64,000 bases of DNA from Cladorhizidae sp. MBARI D1340-BT2 (GCA_028752905.1 JAQNBH010000010.1:11441993-11505992), one strand, 5' to 3'. Shown: positions 1 to 12,045, counted from the stretch's first letter. The notes: generated from the sequence alone by a model not told the origin. A program made the numbers and translations.

Positions 1-199
1 TTTAAACTGGTCATTGGTTCCCTCATATCTCCTTGATTGAGCATCAGCATTCCCATTGGCTGTTCCTGAACCATGCAATATGGTGTGGACCAGTTAATCA
101 GATGTCCATTTTCATCTTTGTTCTCTCTAGTTTGTGATGATCAGTCTATATGGTGAATTGCACCCTGATGAGGTATAGACCTTGAAGTGTTTCACTCCC

Positions 200-1573
200 T
201 CCACCTCACCCAGGCACTCTTTTTTACTGTTACTTAGTTCCTCTGGCATAGAAGGCCACTGGTCTGTTTGTTCTGCCCTTGTTCAGTGGGCTGAGCACCA
301 ATCCCAATGTTGGAAATGTCTGTCTGCAAGCACAAATGGTTTTTCAAAGTACAGTACCCATAAGTACTTCATTCGAGGTGAGGTCTTGCTTGAGCTTGTC
401 TAATGCCTTGCAGTGCTCTTGTGTCCCTGCTACACTGTGTGATGCCTCTTTCTGGGTCAGGTCCGATGGTGGGAGTATGAATGCCTTGCAGTACTCTTGT
501 GTCCCTGCTACACTGTGTGATGCCTCTTTCTGGGTCAGGTCTGACAACTTCTGTGGATGTAAAGGACAATTTTCTGTATTACACAACCATCCCAAGGAAC
601 ACTATGACTCCTTCTGGGTACTTCAAACTCTGTCACTGCTCTGACCTTTGGCTTTTTTTGACCATTTCCAATGACATGCTACTCTCTGTCATGCCAAGCT
701 GTCAGTTCTGCTTGCCTCAGTTTCTGAAACACCTTCTCCACATTTGCAAGATGTTCTTACCAGTTCCGGCTCTATTTACAACTTAGTCCATGTAGGCATT
801 AGAAAAGTCCTGGAATTCTTCTGGCAGACTGTTCATCATTTGCTGAAAGATGGCTGGTGCACTCACTCACCATGTCAAAAGGCTTCACCTGATGCTTGCA
901 CAGTGGCATCACAAAAGCAGTTTTGGCCTTTTGACTCTGGCTCCACCAGCATTTCTCAGTAGTCATTTAACAAGTTAATCATCTAGATAAGCTGTCTGGC
1001 CTGGCCGAGCCTGTCAATAAATTCTTCCACTATGGGTATTGGGTATAGATATGGCTTGGTGATCGCATTTAGCTTTTAGTAGTCAATACAGAGGCACCAT
1101 AACCTGTTCTTCTAGGGGACTAGTGTATCTGGTGAAGCTTATGGTCTGTGGTAGGTTTCTATGAGCCCTACCTCTAGCAGTTGCTTCATCTCTTCCGGCA
1201 CTGCTGCATACCTTACTTTGGGGAGTCTGTAGGGAGGGAGGTAGATGGGAGCTGCCATCCCAGTGTCAATCTTTATCTCTGCTCATGTTGTTCTTCCTGG
1301 CATTTCCTCGAACAGTTCTTCAAATGTCTCAATGATGTCTGACAGCTGGGATGGCTGCATCTCCATCAGGTTCAGCTCTGTTGGCTCATTATCTTCCTCT
1401 ATCAGTTTTGTGCTCTCTTCTCTCGGCTTGTTCCATGTTAGGATGTGGTCTGGTATCTTGGCACTGGTGCCTGCTCCTTCCTCCACCCGGGAATCCACCA
1501 GACCTGCTGCTGTGGGAGTCTCCCACCTGGCCAACCTGTTCATCTGAAACTCTGGATTTATTCTTCCGATCAT
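200..1573 (-). pseudogene. Reverse transcriptase / RNase H part of Gmr1-like remnant A1
   Basis: The minus strand at 1573-1283 reads ...EELFEEMPGRTT, the acidic linker that precedes gypsy RTs. It continues out of frame into the proline-rich RT entry motif, which is better preserved in copy A2 (PPYRLP). Around 690-790 a stretch reading EHLANVEKVFQKLRQAELTA corresponds to the end of the RT palm and the connection region. The 344-595 stretch (SDLTQKEASHSVAGTQE) corresponds to the RT/RNase H junction. I see no intact YxDD catalytic motif and no continuous frame, so this is dead. The stretch also carries a private 78-bp tandem duplication at 402-541. Confidence 0.75.
402..541. repeat. 78-bp tandem duplication inside RT/RNase H remnant
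   Basis: The sequence starting aatgccttgcagt at 402 recurs at 480 with one or two changes, a period of 78 bp. The second copy runs to about 541. In the reverse frame this duplicates 26 codons without shifting frame. The paralogous segment at 60802 has one copy, so the duplication happened after A1 and A2 separated. Confidence 0.9.
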
Positions 1574-1793
1574 GTATGTTGATTTTGTGAGTTGTGTTGG
1601 ATAACTTGTCTTCTATAGCATATGGGCATTGCCATGTGTTGAGCATACTGGTGTCTGATATGAAGGCCAAGACCAACTCTCTCGGCCTGACCTTTCTCTT
1701 GCTATCTTTTTGTACTACATCTTCAAGGTGGTTTTACTCATTTGCCATTTTCACAACACTTGATTTTTTTTATATAGAATTGTCTGGATGAAG

Positions 1794-2159
1794 GATACCA
1801 TGCCCTTGTTGGTGATGTTATCTCCTTCCCATGTATACTTCAGTACATCCAAGGGGCACCTCACTCATCGACCATACACGAGCTTGAAGGGGGATAAATA
1901 TGTGGCTTCTTATTGCACCTCCCTGTCCACAAACAACAGATAGGGGAGTGCTTTCCACCCCCAATTCTGGTTGAACTTGGTCAATAGCTTGTGGAGCATG
2001 GCCTTCAATATGCCAATGAACCTCTCCACCATAACCATCAGTTTGAAGTTGTTAGGTGGAGGGGACATGATGGGGAAGATTCTTAGGATGCTGTACAGTT
2101 CAGTCATTATCTTTACTATGAAATTCGATCCACTATCTGTCAGGATTTCTTTCGAGATG
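1794..2159 (-). pseudogene. Integrase core remnant (A1)
   Basis: The minus strand at 2107-1910 encodes MVERFIGILKAML followed by LPYLLFVDREVQ, typical of the C-terminal half of a gypsy integrase core, where the catalytic glutamate is followed by FN..LK.ML and then PYLLFAYRE. Downstream, in another frame, comes the region corresponding to the usual FSPFELLYGR segment. A solo LTR splits this domain from its zinc-binding part. Frameshifted and not functional. Confidence 0.8.
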
Positions 2160-2750
2160 TGTGATAAAATCAGTTCTCATCCAATTAGAACCTTTAACTA
2201 ATTGGCATGAGACACTATTTTATATGACGGCTAGATCCTTGGTCACCAGTCTCTCCTCACTAGTGATCCTCGATCCAACCCGAAATCAGCCAAATCCAGT
2301 AGTCGCTGTATCCCTCTTATTGTATGGTATATATATTAATAAGATAAGTGATATACTCAATCAGCAATCATACACAGAGATTACACAGAGATAACCATAC
2401 AAGCCTAGCTTTACAGTCTATCCCTCCTTACACAAGTTCAGTTCCAGTTCTTCTCTTAGTGTTTTTTCTCTCCCTTTATTTAAATTACAATGTTCTTTTA
2501 TAGCACTCAGTTTTAGGTCACCAGTCTCTGGTGGTTTCTTTGTCCATGGTGGTTTCTTTGTCCATGGTGGTTTCTTTGTCCATGGTGGTTTCTTTGTCCA
2601 TGGTGGTTTCTTTGTCCATGGTGGTTTCTTTGTCCATGGTGGTTTCTTTGTCCATGGTGGTTTCTTTGTTCATGGTGGTTCCTTTGTTCATGGTGGTTCC
2701 TTTGTTCATGGTGGTTCCTTTGTCAACAGTCAGGGAAGGTTTCCCTGACA
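2160..2750 (-). mobile_element. Solo LTR with 5-bp target duplication AGATG
   Basis: A 591-bp insertion present in A1 and absent from A2. It is bounded by AGATG at 2155-2159 and 2751-2755; the paralog at about 62475 has a single AGATG, an exact empty site. The insert begins TG and ends CA, as LTRs do. Read on the minus strand it starts TGTCAGGGA, has a TATAAAAGA box near 2495 and an AATAAA close after it, and ends in TATCACA. No internal retroelement sequence remains, so it is a recombination-derived solo LTR. It encloses an 18-bp minisatellite. A related LTR, sharing the TGTCAGGGA terminus and the TATAAAAGA box, lies at 44200-44630. Confidence 0.88.
2530..2727. repeat. 18-bp minisatellite, 11 units, within solo LTR U3
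   Basis: Eleven tandem copies of an 18-bp unit (ggtggtttctttgtccat). The first seven or so are nearly identical; the last three carry coordinated variants (ttcctttgttcat). As 18 is a multiple of three it stays open in all frames (MDKETT repeats on the minus strand), but there is no reason to think it is coding. In the LTR's own orientation it lies upstream of the TATA box, in U3. Confidence 0.95.
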
Positions 2751-2829
2751 AGATGCCGACATGCAATGTGGTAACTATCATTCTCCATCAGGTATAAAGG
2801 CATCCAGATATTTTGTGCCATAGTCACAC

Positions 2830-3113
2830 TCAGTCAGGACATATCAGTAGCCTTCTCTCAACCTCTGCAGAAGTCCTACGATATCCATGACAATCCTGTT
2901 GAAAGGCAGGTATATAGCTCACAGGCAGGTGCACCAAGATGCTCTGATCTTGTTGTGCACAGCTCTGCTTTGGCTAGCTGGGATACTTCTGCACAGGTCT
3001 GTAATTTCTCCATGCAGTCCTTGCCTGTAGTTTGTCTGCACGATTCTGTAAGTGGTATTCTTTCTCTCGTGTCCTGCAAGTACAATGTAGTCGGCCAGCC
3101 TCAGTACTGTCAT
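2830..3113 (-). pseudogene. Integrase zinc-binding (H2C2) remnant (A1)
   Basis: The minus strand from 3113 reads MTVLRLADYIVLAGHERKNT and continues YRIVQTNYRQGLHGEITDLC. This is the HHCC-type N-terminal domain of a gypsy integrase (H..AGH.G..KT, then YW.G....V...C..C). The second cysteine pair is degraded. The paralog at 62838-62580 has the same layout. Confidence 0.8.
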
Positions 3114-3751
3114 CCTCTATTGTTGCAGGAGGACTAGTTGCATCACCAATTCATCGTGGCTGTCAGGATGCCACTTGCATTGTAGCACCCCTTGTTCTTG
3201 AGTAAACAAGCTGCCTTACTCATCTGCTGACTCCCAGACTATTGCCAGTGAGTTGCCTGAGTCTCAGCTATGTCATCCAGTCATTTGTCAAGATGTTAGT
3301 TGGCTTGCCGATGGAGGAGACTTCTCTCTGTTATGATGTTTCTGGTTCCTCGACATTTTGCGCCTCATTCAGAGCATCTCAAACATGTCAACCTCAAACC
3401 AATAAAAGGTATCTCATCATCCTCTTTGGATTGCTGCTGCATTCTGCTGAGGTGGAGTTGCTCTCTCCACTGTGTTTGCCATGGCCAGGTTGGCATGTCC
3501 CTGTCCTTCTTCTATTCCACTTGTCTCCATAGCCCTTAGTCAGTGGGATTCAGGAGATTTTTCAAGGCTATGAGTTGGAGCTGTGCCATCTGAGCTGTGC
3601 ACAAGACCCTGAGGCATCCATGCCTAGGAAAGTTTTGTAGTCGATGACATCCGATACCACAACTGACAGGGTAGTCACTTCCCTGATATTGACAGTTGCT
3701 AAGGGATAACTTGAAACTACCCAACACTGCTGTCAGTAAACTCTCCATCAC

Positions 3752-4047
3752 AAGTGCAACAAGTCACTTCTATTTTCAAAGGTTTTCAAGACTATGGAAT
3801 GATGCTGTCCCTCAAATAGACATCATTTTATATTTCAAAAACAAATTTCAAAAACAAATTAAAGAAGTAAAGGAATTTCTGTAGTCAAAAATTTCATTGA
3901 ATAAATAATCCTTGTACTAGGCAATTTGTTTTCCTGTGATAGGTGCTATATACCTTTACCTCGCCTAATTTCTGGCTATTACTACATGCCATATAGTCCA
4001 TCAGAGTGAATGTTACAGATTAAATACTCTCACTCTTACTCTTAACT
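3752..4047. other. A-B junction spacer, no gene
   Basis: AT-rich linking sequence, nearly identical at 63480-63720, ending at the conserved tactcgtg where block B begins. I see no coding potential. It shows that A and B were already adjacent before duplication. Confidence 0.8.
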
Positions 4048-4098
4048 TACTCGTGTCATAATGTTCTGTCAAGTCAAAAATGAATTTAAAATGAACTT

Positions 4099-4381
4099 CT
4101 CAATAATCAACTTTCAAATTTACTCTCCCGATGTTTCGACTAGATTCTCTGAGAATAAAGAAATGCTAGAACTTTCGTCATCATGTTGTATTTAGGAACT
4201 CTCAGTGGACATAATGAAAATACAATCACCTCAATAATCAACATGAAATTTACTTTCTTCATGTTTCGACTAGGAAAGTCATGTGAGGTTGTTATATTTA
4301 CAAACTCTCAGTTGACAATGAAATTACAATGTCTTCCTCAATAATCAACTTTAAATTCACTCTCTCCATGTTTCGACTAGA
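4099..4381 (-). repeat. Three tandem copies of a ~45-bp motif (CTAGTCGAAACAT...TTGATTATTGAG)
   Basis: On the minus strand, copies at 4145-4099, 4273-4230 and 4381-4337 share CTAGTCGAAACAT followed some 20 bases later by GTTGATTATTGAG, at spacings of 131 and 107 bp. The same array occurs in B2 (about 10332-10617) and B3 (about 63773-63947). The motif is a decayed relative of the hammerhead-core-like sequence at 36674-36727, next to the Penelope remnant, suggesting these are tails of Penelope-type elements or a SINE using them. Confidence 0.75.
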
Positions 4382-6921
4382 ATCTTGCATTGTTGCATAA
4401 TATGTTGTCATGTCATAAGTAAATACATATGCATCCTTATCGTTACTAATACTTCCATTGACCATTCAAGAATAATGTTTTGTCTTTTTATCATGCGAGT
4501 CTCTTTGCATGGATGTGTTTATACTGTGCAAACTTGACAATGTTACCATGTAGTATTCCTATGGTATCATGTGTAGTACTTATATATAGTCAAGAATGGA
4601 TGAGCAGCCATTGGTGTCCAAGGTTCTCCATTTGAGAAATCTTCCATCCAGGACCAGGGAGAGTGCTAGGTAGGCAATGGCTAAAGCTAGGGCTAGGGTT
4701 AGGGCTAGGGCTACAGATAGAGACAATGCTAGCCTAGCCCTGGTCACCAACATTAGAATTGGTAAACTCTTGCCTAGCACTGACTATGCATGTTTCATGG
4801 TGAAGGTATTGAGTTCTTTTTCTCATCATACTAGTCAATCAGATAGCAGTATGCAATCTCTATAATTATGGGCTTGTCCTGTATTTCAAAATAGCTGACG
4901 TCCAGAACACATATATTATCAGCTGAACTTGTTTTGACAGGTTCTTAGAAAGCTAAACAGTGGTTTCGATTATTAGCTCCAAAAATACTATGCTTGCACC
5001 AACATACTACTATCTATCACAATTAGTAGAGATATCTACATGTATGGAATTATTTTATAACTCTTGTAGAGGATCCTTCAATTATACCACAGCAATGTAA
5101 TGGTCTCTCAAGTCTTGGCCAGGCAAAATGATATGTTGGATTGGGAGTGGTAAACTACTTGTGAATATCACTGTCATTGTTTTTTTGGAGCAGTTCCAGT
5201 TTATTATATATTTGATGTATTTGCTTGAAATGTTTTTCACATCTGATTGAATACAATAATAATAATTACAACAATAATTATAAATATAAAATTGTCACTA
5301 TAATTATGGGATATCAATATTTTACCTGCAGTGTACTAATGTTCATCCTGGAAATACTCTGTCCTTGTGGTGATGCACCTATGTTGGTTTGCTGCAAGGT
5401 CTTGCTTAAGTTGTTGGCGTGCCACAGAATATTATGGAGAAGAGATGCTCCAAAGAAGTAATCAAATGTTTCATTTGACTTGCTTCACTATTAACTCGAG
5501 CCCTAGTCTCAAAATCTGGATGATCACTTAAATATTGCATCCAATACTTCTAAAATAACATCAATATACATTTGGACAATCACTTAGTATTGCATCCCAC
5601 ACATCTAAAATAGCATCAAAATTCTCCAGTATACTGTGAAAGGTTTCATTTCACACCATCCAATGGGGAGGACATAGTGTACGAAATCTAACAGTGCTGG
5701 ACAACATAGCAGCTTTGATATTTTCAAATAATGCTGCCTTTTATATGACTATTGCTAATTTAACAATTCACCTGTTTGAACGAGGCCACAACAGCAATAC
5801 TTAGTGCATATCCATAACATAATGGACACTTCACTCCAAAAACCTGCCATGTTACTTCCCAAGTCATAACACTGTTCCCGACATGGACAAGTTAAGATTA
5901 TGTCGTAACAATACATTCTTCACAATAGACAAAATAGTATTAACTTTATAGTTGGGGCATCGATAAATAATGATAAATGAAGTCCAATGAAGTTTTCATG
6001 GAACACTAGATTAGTATTTGCATGCATGATGCAGTCAGCCAGCTGTTCATGATCTGATGATCAACGCATACATCAGTCATGATTGTAAAATACCATACAT
6101 GTTGCACTTCTTTGATCAATTCTCAGAGAAAAGTTTGCTCAATGACTTCATTTTGAATTTCCAGACTAGTGTACTTATCAGCCTTTTTATTAAGCCACTT
6201 AGTAACACCCTGCATATAACATAGATTAATTTTTTATTCGAAAGCACCTCAACAAATGTCCAAAATTATAAAGCAATAATTTTTGGTGTAAATGGAAAAT
6301 ACCTTCAAATTAGTTGCTTTACTTGGCCTTATCCTCACCTGCTGATCATGGCTTCTCAGCCTCATCAACTGTATGAAATTGCTTTCATTGTTTTCATGCC
6401 TACTGAAAACAAGTTCTTTTCTTCCTAAGTCATGTACATTCTTAAGAAGCTATATAAGTAGCATTCTTATCACAACTGATGTTCACCGCAACATCTGCTT
6501 GTGGAATGGAAATTGCCTGGGTAGCTTCTACATAATACTTTGTCTGATGCCAGCCTTTAGGATAACTATAAGTAACTATTTAGCAATGTATATTATATCT
6601 TACTCACCCGAAGATGGAGCAAGCATCCTTCCAGTATATATACCCTTTACTGATAAAGGGTGGCTCTTGTTTGCTGCAGACATCTTTCAGCTGCCAGTGA
6701 GCAATAGCAACAAGGAACTGAATCATTATTCTCCTGGTAGTGGACCCAAGTCCATTGCCTAAACCAAGCAGCATAAAAAAGAACCTTGTCTATCTTTTTG
6801 CATCATGAATAATTCTGATGCTGGTGAGGGTCTGTTTGAGCAGCTGAAGTTCAAAACCATTACTGCTCTGTAGTCGGTCGAAGAAATCCTGTATTAACTT
6901 CCTGCCCTCCTGTATCAGTTA

Positions 6922-8290
6922 TTGTCGGAATGCAGGTACTCCCTCCACTGGCCTACAGTCCTCCACACTAAAAACAATTCCTTTCCCACCCCTGTCCCAT
7001 CCTTGCTTCTGGCATTGATACCTCCAATGTTGTTGTCAGATCACTACATGGCACCTGACAACACCATTGCACCTTCCACTGTTTTCTCTGACTCCTATAT
7101 CTCGGATGAGCTAGGATTCAATTCAATTCCACTTATCTTCCTTCGTTCCCACCCTTTATTCCAGCCCATCTTTATCCCATTCTTTGTGGTAATTCTGGAG
7201 ACAAGATCTATCACACTCCACCATGTCCCAGGGATGCTTGGGCCAGCCTTGTGGATGAAGTCTTCAGTGCCATCGCTGTAGAACCCTCTGCCCTAGCACC
7301 CTGGATAAAGTGTTTCATGTACCTCGGTGGATCCTTTCCAATCTGGATCCAAAGGCTCAGATAAGGAGGTGCAGGCTGATGATTTTCAGGGTCTATGGTC
7401 AGAGGTTGAGTTGGCAGAGTGATGGCTTAAACTTCTCCTTAGCAGACCAAGAAAGGCGACCAAGGAATCTTTGCGGGAATACAATGGCAGATGTGCTCGT
7501 AGGATGGAGGATGTCAAATACAAGGAGGGTAGGTCATGCAGGCCTGATCTCAGATGGTCTTGCCCCTGGTTCTGCTGAGGTTTACTCTGAGCTGCTATCC
7601 AAACTCCCCCAAGTTACCTCTCCTGTCATCCCTGTTCACCCAGACCTTCATCCCACCCTGAACTCCACTGAGGGGAGTTGCCGGAGCTTTGAGATCTTTG
7701 CCAAATTGTTCAGTCCCTGGACCTTTCTTTTTCACGGCCAAACATTTCAAGGAAGCTATATTTTGTCCCACCCCAGACCATGCTAATAAATGTCTTCTGG
7801 CTTTGGTCAAGGTTATCAACTTTCTATATGCTGGCTATGCCCCACCTGAAGTAGTGCCTTACCAATTTGGAGCCACTCTCTATTCCTGTAAGAAGAAAAG
7901 TGGTATGCTTCGTCTGATTGCTGTGGGGGAGGTTTTACATTGCCTGGTCTCCAAATGCATTTCACATCATCAACATCCTGACTCCAGTCCAGGTGGGTGT
8001 CAGAGTGCCTGTTCTGTGAATCCATTGGCCACTCCATGACTAGAGTTCAGGTGGACTCCAACATCCAAACTGAGAAAAACTGGATCCTAGTCTTGGACTT
8101 TCCTACCACCTTCAATTGCATGGTGAAGTGAGGTCCCACATTTCCTCCATGTCCACATGTCTGGAGATGTGTTATGGTGGCCAACTAACCCTTCACCTTG
8201 GTGACCACAATATCTCTATCTCTAGTTGCTGTGGAGGCCAGCAGGGTGATTCTTTAGGTCTTTGGCTTTTCCTTATTGTTGAGTGGATAT
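6922..8290 (+). pseudogene. Non-LTR retrotransposon reverse transcriptase remnant (B1)
   Basis: Plus-strand remnant spread over three frames. Near 7240-7560 is the pre-RT region (LISDGLAPGSAEVYSELL). At 7689-8039 comes RT fingers and palm: YAGYAPPEVVPYQFGATLYS, then KKKSGMLRLIAVGEVLHCLV, matching the K..GG.RPIAVG.VLRRL motif of a widespread invertebrate non-LTR RT group. Near 8075-8110 is the LVLDF catalytic-strand region, and at about 8215-8260 the QQGD motif. The YxDD box is not seen and the remnant stops soon after. The B2 copy (16371-17760) lets some frames be checked. No open frame spans the domain. Confidence 0.75.
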
Positions 8291-11200
8291 GATGACTATT
8301 TTTCATAGCTGATGCTTTACCATACATAAAATTAGGGTTGGCAATTCTACAGTTGATCATAACAGATGTCTAACTCATTATTGTTAGCTGTTGTTATTAA
8401 TGCTTTGCAGTGTACACATGGTGAGTGGTGATACAGAGATAAATGAATGAAAAGATATATGCACTGAAGGTCATCATGTCATGTCAAGACATATGTAAAT
8501 GGTTGGAAATTTGGGAAAGGGATATTTCGGACATTTGTTACAAGACATACAAAGTGAATGGTGTATAGGTTTGCAATAAAGTGATAGCCAAGGAAAAAAT
8601 TTAACTTAAGATTTATTTTATTGTAGATGGAGTTTGGGAAATGTCAATGCAGGTTAATGAAGAGATGAGGTTGAAGATGATGGGGGACTTGGACATGAAA
8701 AGTTTACATGGTGCTGGAGGTGAAGATAGCAATATAATTACTAATATAAAAATTATCAACTGGATCTTTGCTTAACTTAGAGTAAAATAATGTCATGGAA
8801 TTCCAGATACACCATTAGAGGTAGTAATTTCAAATTGATGAAAACAAGCAAGTAGTCGTCACTAATAATTGATTGTTTATTTTTAGCTCTCTCAAGTGAG
8901 ATGTTTTTTGTTTTCTTTTGTGCTTGGACAGAAGAAGTGTAGAAGTTTTACTTGAACCAAAGGAAGTTTCTCGATGGTGGATGAAGCCAACCACTATCTA
9001 GCAATGAAGGCAATAAAAAAGCAACTACAGTTTCTCTGTGTGCTCTATTTTAATTATATAACTATGCCCAAGGTGCAGACAGTCAAAGTTGAATGCCCAT
9101 ACCTCCAACAGTTCTAACTCCGAATTGAAAAATGCTAGAGGGTACAAATTAGTACCAGTGGCTAGAGGAAGACCTCCTCCACTAAATAAGTGTTTTCTTT
9201 AATAAACTGAAAATCAATTTCAAAAATTAATTTTCTACCCACATTTTTGCACAACCACATATTTTTGTTGACATTTTCTAATCTTCATAACTTATTTTAG
9301 CACTACGGATAATTTTGGTGCAAAAAGGTTTCACATGCTTTCTAGAAATGTATTTATTGATGCTAAACATAATGTTCTCTAAAATATATAATTATTATAC
9401 ATGTACTGGCAAAAAGGCATGCACCTAAAAACTGGTATTAGAAAAATAAAGGGGAAAAGCTTCCTCGGGCAGTAGACAATTCCCACTCACAGATTAGTAA
9501 TAACAACTTCAGTTGATCAGAAGAGAATATCAAAATACCAACCCCCCCCCCCAATTTTTTTTTTTGTGTGGGATTAATATATATAGATTATATATAATTA
9601 TTATATACCAAAACGTTCATGTATAACTTGTAAAAAGGTTTTCCAATGAAAGTATATATAGAGCAGAGAATAAGCCATAAAATGATAGTAAATATTTGTA
9701 TAATGTATTTTTTGGTACCTTAGGAATTTTAATCAAATAATAATTCCCATTCTCTATGAATTGCTATCAAAGTTTGAGCTTCTACACTCCATCTGTCCAT
9801 GTTTCTAAAAGGGAACAAGAGCCATAAAAGTATGCCATTAATTAAACCATGAAAACTGCTTTTTAGGTCACTAAAGCATGACAAATTATATTAGCTGTGA
9901 TAAAGCTACAGCTCATCTGTAGCTATAATACTGCATTATACTAGGCATGATCCTATTAACTTTTAACTTAATAAGCACCCAGAGCTTAAGGTACACGGCT
10001 TAAGGTACATGCAACTTGATCGTTATAGTTCTCAATACAGCTCTTGACCCTCGAGTGGTTATAGCTACAAAACCACGGTTTTATTAGCATCTCCACTGAT
10101 CTCGGCCTAGGAACAAAGAAGGAAGTTTACTGATGAAAACTACAATGCTAATTGCTACAGCATCCTTGAATCCCACAGATTTATTGTTGTCTAGTTGTGG
10201 AGGTATGATTAATTTGGAAATAGTTGTCATGTGTATATGAGTGGATTTTGCATGCAAAAAACACACAGCTATGTGCACAGATTTTACTCGTGTCATAATG
10301 TTCTGTCAAGTCAAAAATGAATTTAAAATGAACTTCTCAATAATCAACTTCAAATTTACTCTCCCGATGTTTCGACTAGATTCTCTGAGAATAAAGAAAT
10401 ACTAGAACTTTCGTCATCATGTTGTATTTAGGAACTCTCAGTGGACATAATCAAAATACAATCACCTCAATAATCAACATGAAATTTACTTTCTCCATGT
10501 TTCAACTAGGAAAGTCATGTGAGGTTGTTATATTTACAAACTCTCAGTTGACAATGAAATTACAATGTCTTCCTCAATAATCAACTTTAAATTCACTCTC
10601 TCCATGTTTCGACTAGAATCTCAAATACATACGGCATAATATGTTGTCATGTCATAAGTAAATAAATATGCATCCTCATCGTTAGGACCAGGGAGAGTGC
10701 TAGGTAGGCAATGGCTAAAGCTAGAGCTAGGGCTACAGATAGAGACAATGCTAGCCTAGCAATGGTCACTGACATAATACTTGGCGAAGTCTTGCCTAGC
10801 ACTGACTATGCATGTTTCATGATAGTGAAGGTATTGAGCTCTTTTTCTCATCATACTAGTCAATCAGATAGCAATATGCAATCTCTATAATTATGGGCTT
10901 GTCCCTGTATTTCCAAATAGCTGACGTCCAGAACACATATATTATCAGCTGAACTTGTTTTGACAGGTTCCTAGAAAGCTAAACAGTGGTTTCGATTATT
11001 AGCTCCAAAAATACTATGCTTGCGCCAACATACTATCTATCACAATTAGTATAGATGTCTACATGTATGGAATTATTTTATAACTCTTATAGAGGATCCA
11101 ACAATTTTACCACAGCAATGTAATGGTCTCTCAAGTCTTGGCCAGGCAAAATGATATGTTGGATTGGGAGTGGTAAACTACTTGTGAATATCACTGTCAT

Positions 11201-11732
11201 TGTTTTTTTGGAGCAGTTTAAGTTTGTTATATATTTGATAACTCTTATGTTGAAATCTATTGATATAACTAGTATCAAGGACCTCTCAATAAACGACATG
11301 GTAGCGTTCATCTGGTGAAGTGCTAGTACTATTACGGTTACAAACGTATTAGGGCTCTTCATTTCCTTGGCAACTTTGGTTCCTCAATGCCACTCTTACC
11401 ATCTTCCACAGTTATGCATTTGCTTGAAATGTTCTTCACATCTGATTGAATAAAAAAATAATAATTACAACAATAATTATAAATATAAAATTGTCACTAC
11501 TATAATTATGGGATATCAATATTTTACCTGCAGTGTACTAATGTTCATCCTGGAAATACTCTGTCCTAGTGGTGATGCACTCATGTTAGTTTGCTGCAAG
11601 GTCTTGCTTAAGTTGTTGGCGTGCCACAGAATATTATGGAGAAGAGATGCTCCAAAGAAGTAATCAAATGTTTCATTTGACTTGCTTCACTATTAACTCG
11701 AGCCCTAGTCTCAAAATCTGGATGATCACTTA

Positions 11733-12045
11733 TAGACCAGTGGCTGGGTACTGAAAAGGTCCCCCCCCAGTCTATATAACCTGCACTATGATTTTATGTT
11801 AGTTCAAACATAGTTATTTACAAAATGACTTGATATACATGCATTATCCGGTTGCATGTATGGTACATCAGCAATTCAAAATGGCCGATGTACGCCATTG
11901 GCCAAAATGTTTTCTTTTGATCAAATTGATTAAAAAACCATGTGCAATATCAATTTTAACTAATTTTGGGTCAAGGAATTCATTAGAAACACAATTTATC
12001 CATTTTAAAGTCATCTTCATTGTAAAATTACAATATGAATTATGA
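11733..12045 (+). repeat. Left terminal inverted repeat
   Basis: Begins TAGACCAGTGGCTG, then a C-run, CAGTCTATATAAC, and continued similarity to the inverted right end as far as the stretch TTCATTAGAAACACAATTTA near 11980 and the TCTTCATTGTAAAA near 12013. The length is by eye; small indels separate the two arms. Confidence 0.85.

Larger units (their letters stand above)
1..3751 (-). pseudogene. Gmr1-like Ty3/gypsy pol remnant, copy A1
   Basis: Degenerate pol of an LTR retrotransposon, broken by several frameshifts and stops. Read along the minus strand, the order is an unrecognised protease-like or linker stretch (about 3751-3240), integrase zinc domain (3113-2830), integrase core (2159-1794), a charged linker (about 1573-1300), then reverse transcriptase and RNase H (about 1300-200). 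Integrase before RT is not the usual Ty3/gypsy order. It matches the Gmr1-like group of Ty3/gypsy elements, known for a copia-like gene order. A paralogous copy lies at 60400-63720 and agrees through most of its length, so the two descend from one duplicated segment and not from two insertions. A solo LTR (2160-2750) interrupts the integrase of this copy only. Not functional. Confidence 0.85.
4048..10284. repeat. Block B, copy 1 (direct tandem repeat with copy 2)
   Basis: Begins tactcgtgtcataatg and ends gtgcacagatttt. The same start recurs at 10285, directly abutting, and again at 63721. The copies are clearly similar but differ by many substitutions and small indels, so the duplication is not recent. 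Differences include about 210 bp at 4446-4657 present only here and about 180 bp around 11240-11420 present only in copy 2. Contents: a triple motif repeat (4099-4381), featureless AT-rich DNA (4382-6900), a non-LTR RT remnant (6922-8290), and about 2 kb with nothing recognisable (8291-10284). Confidence 0.92.

Noticed and set aside
2518..2797. Repetitive open frames (MDKETT and SMVVSL repeats)
   Set aside because: Translation of the 18-bp minisatellite inside the solo LTR; open in several frames only because the unit length is a multiple of three.
4677..4740. Telomere-like (ctaggg/ttaggg) run
   Set aside because: Only a few irregular hexamers, mostly CTAGGG with a single TTAGGG; shorter in B2. 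A local simple repeat, not an interstitial telomere.
6373..6762. 129-residue open frame in block B1
   Set aside because: Not preserved in B2, where the equivalent region has indels that break it; no recognisable domain.
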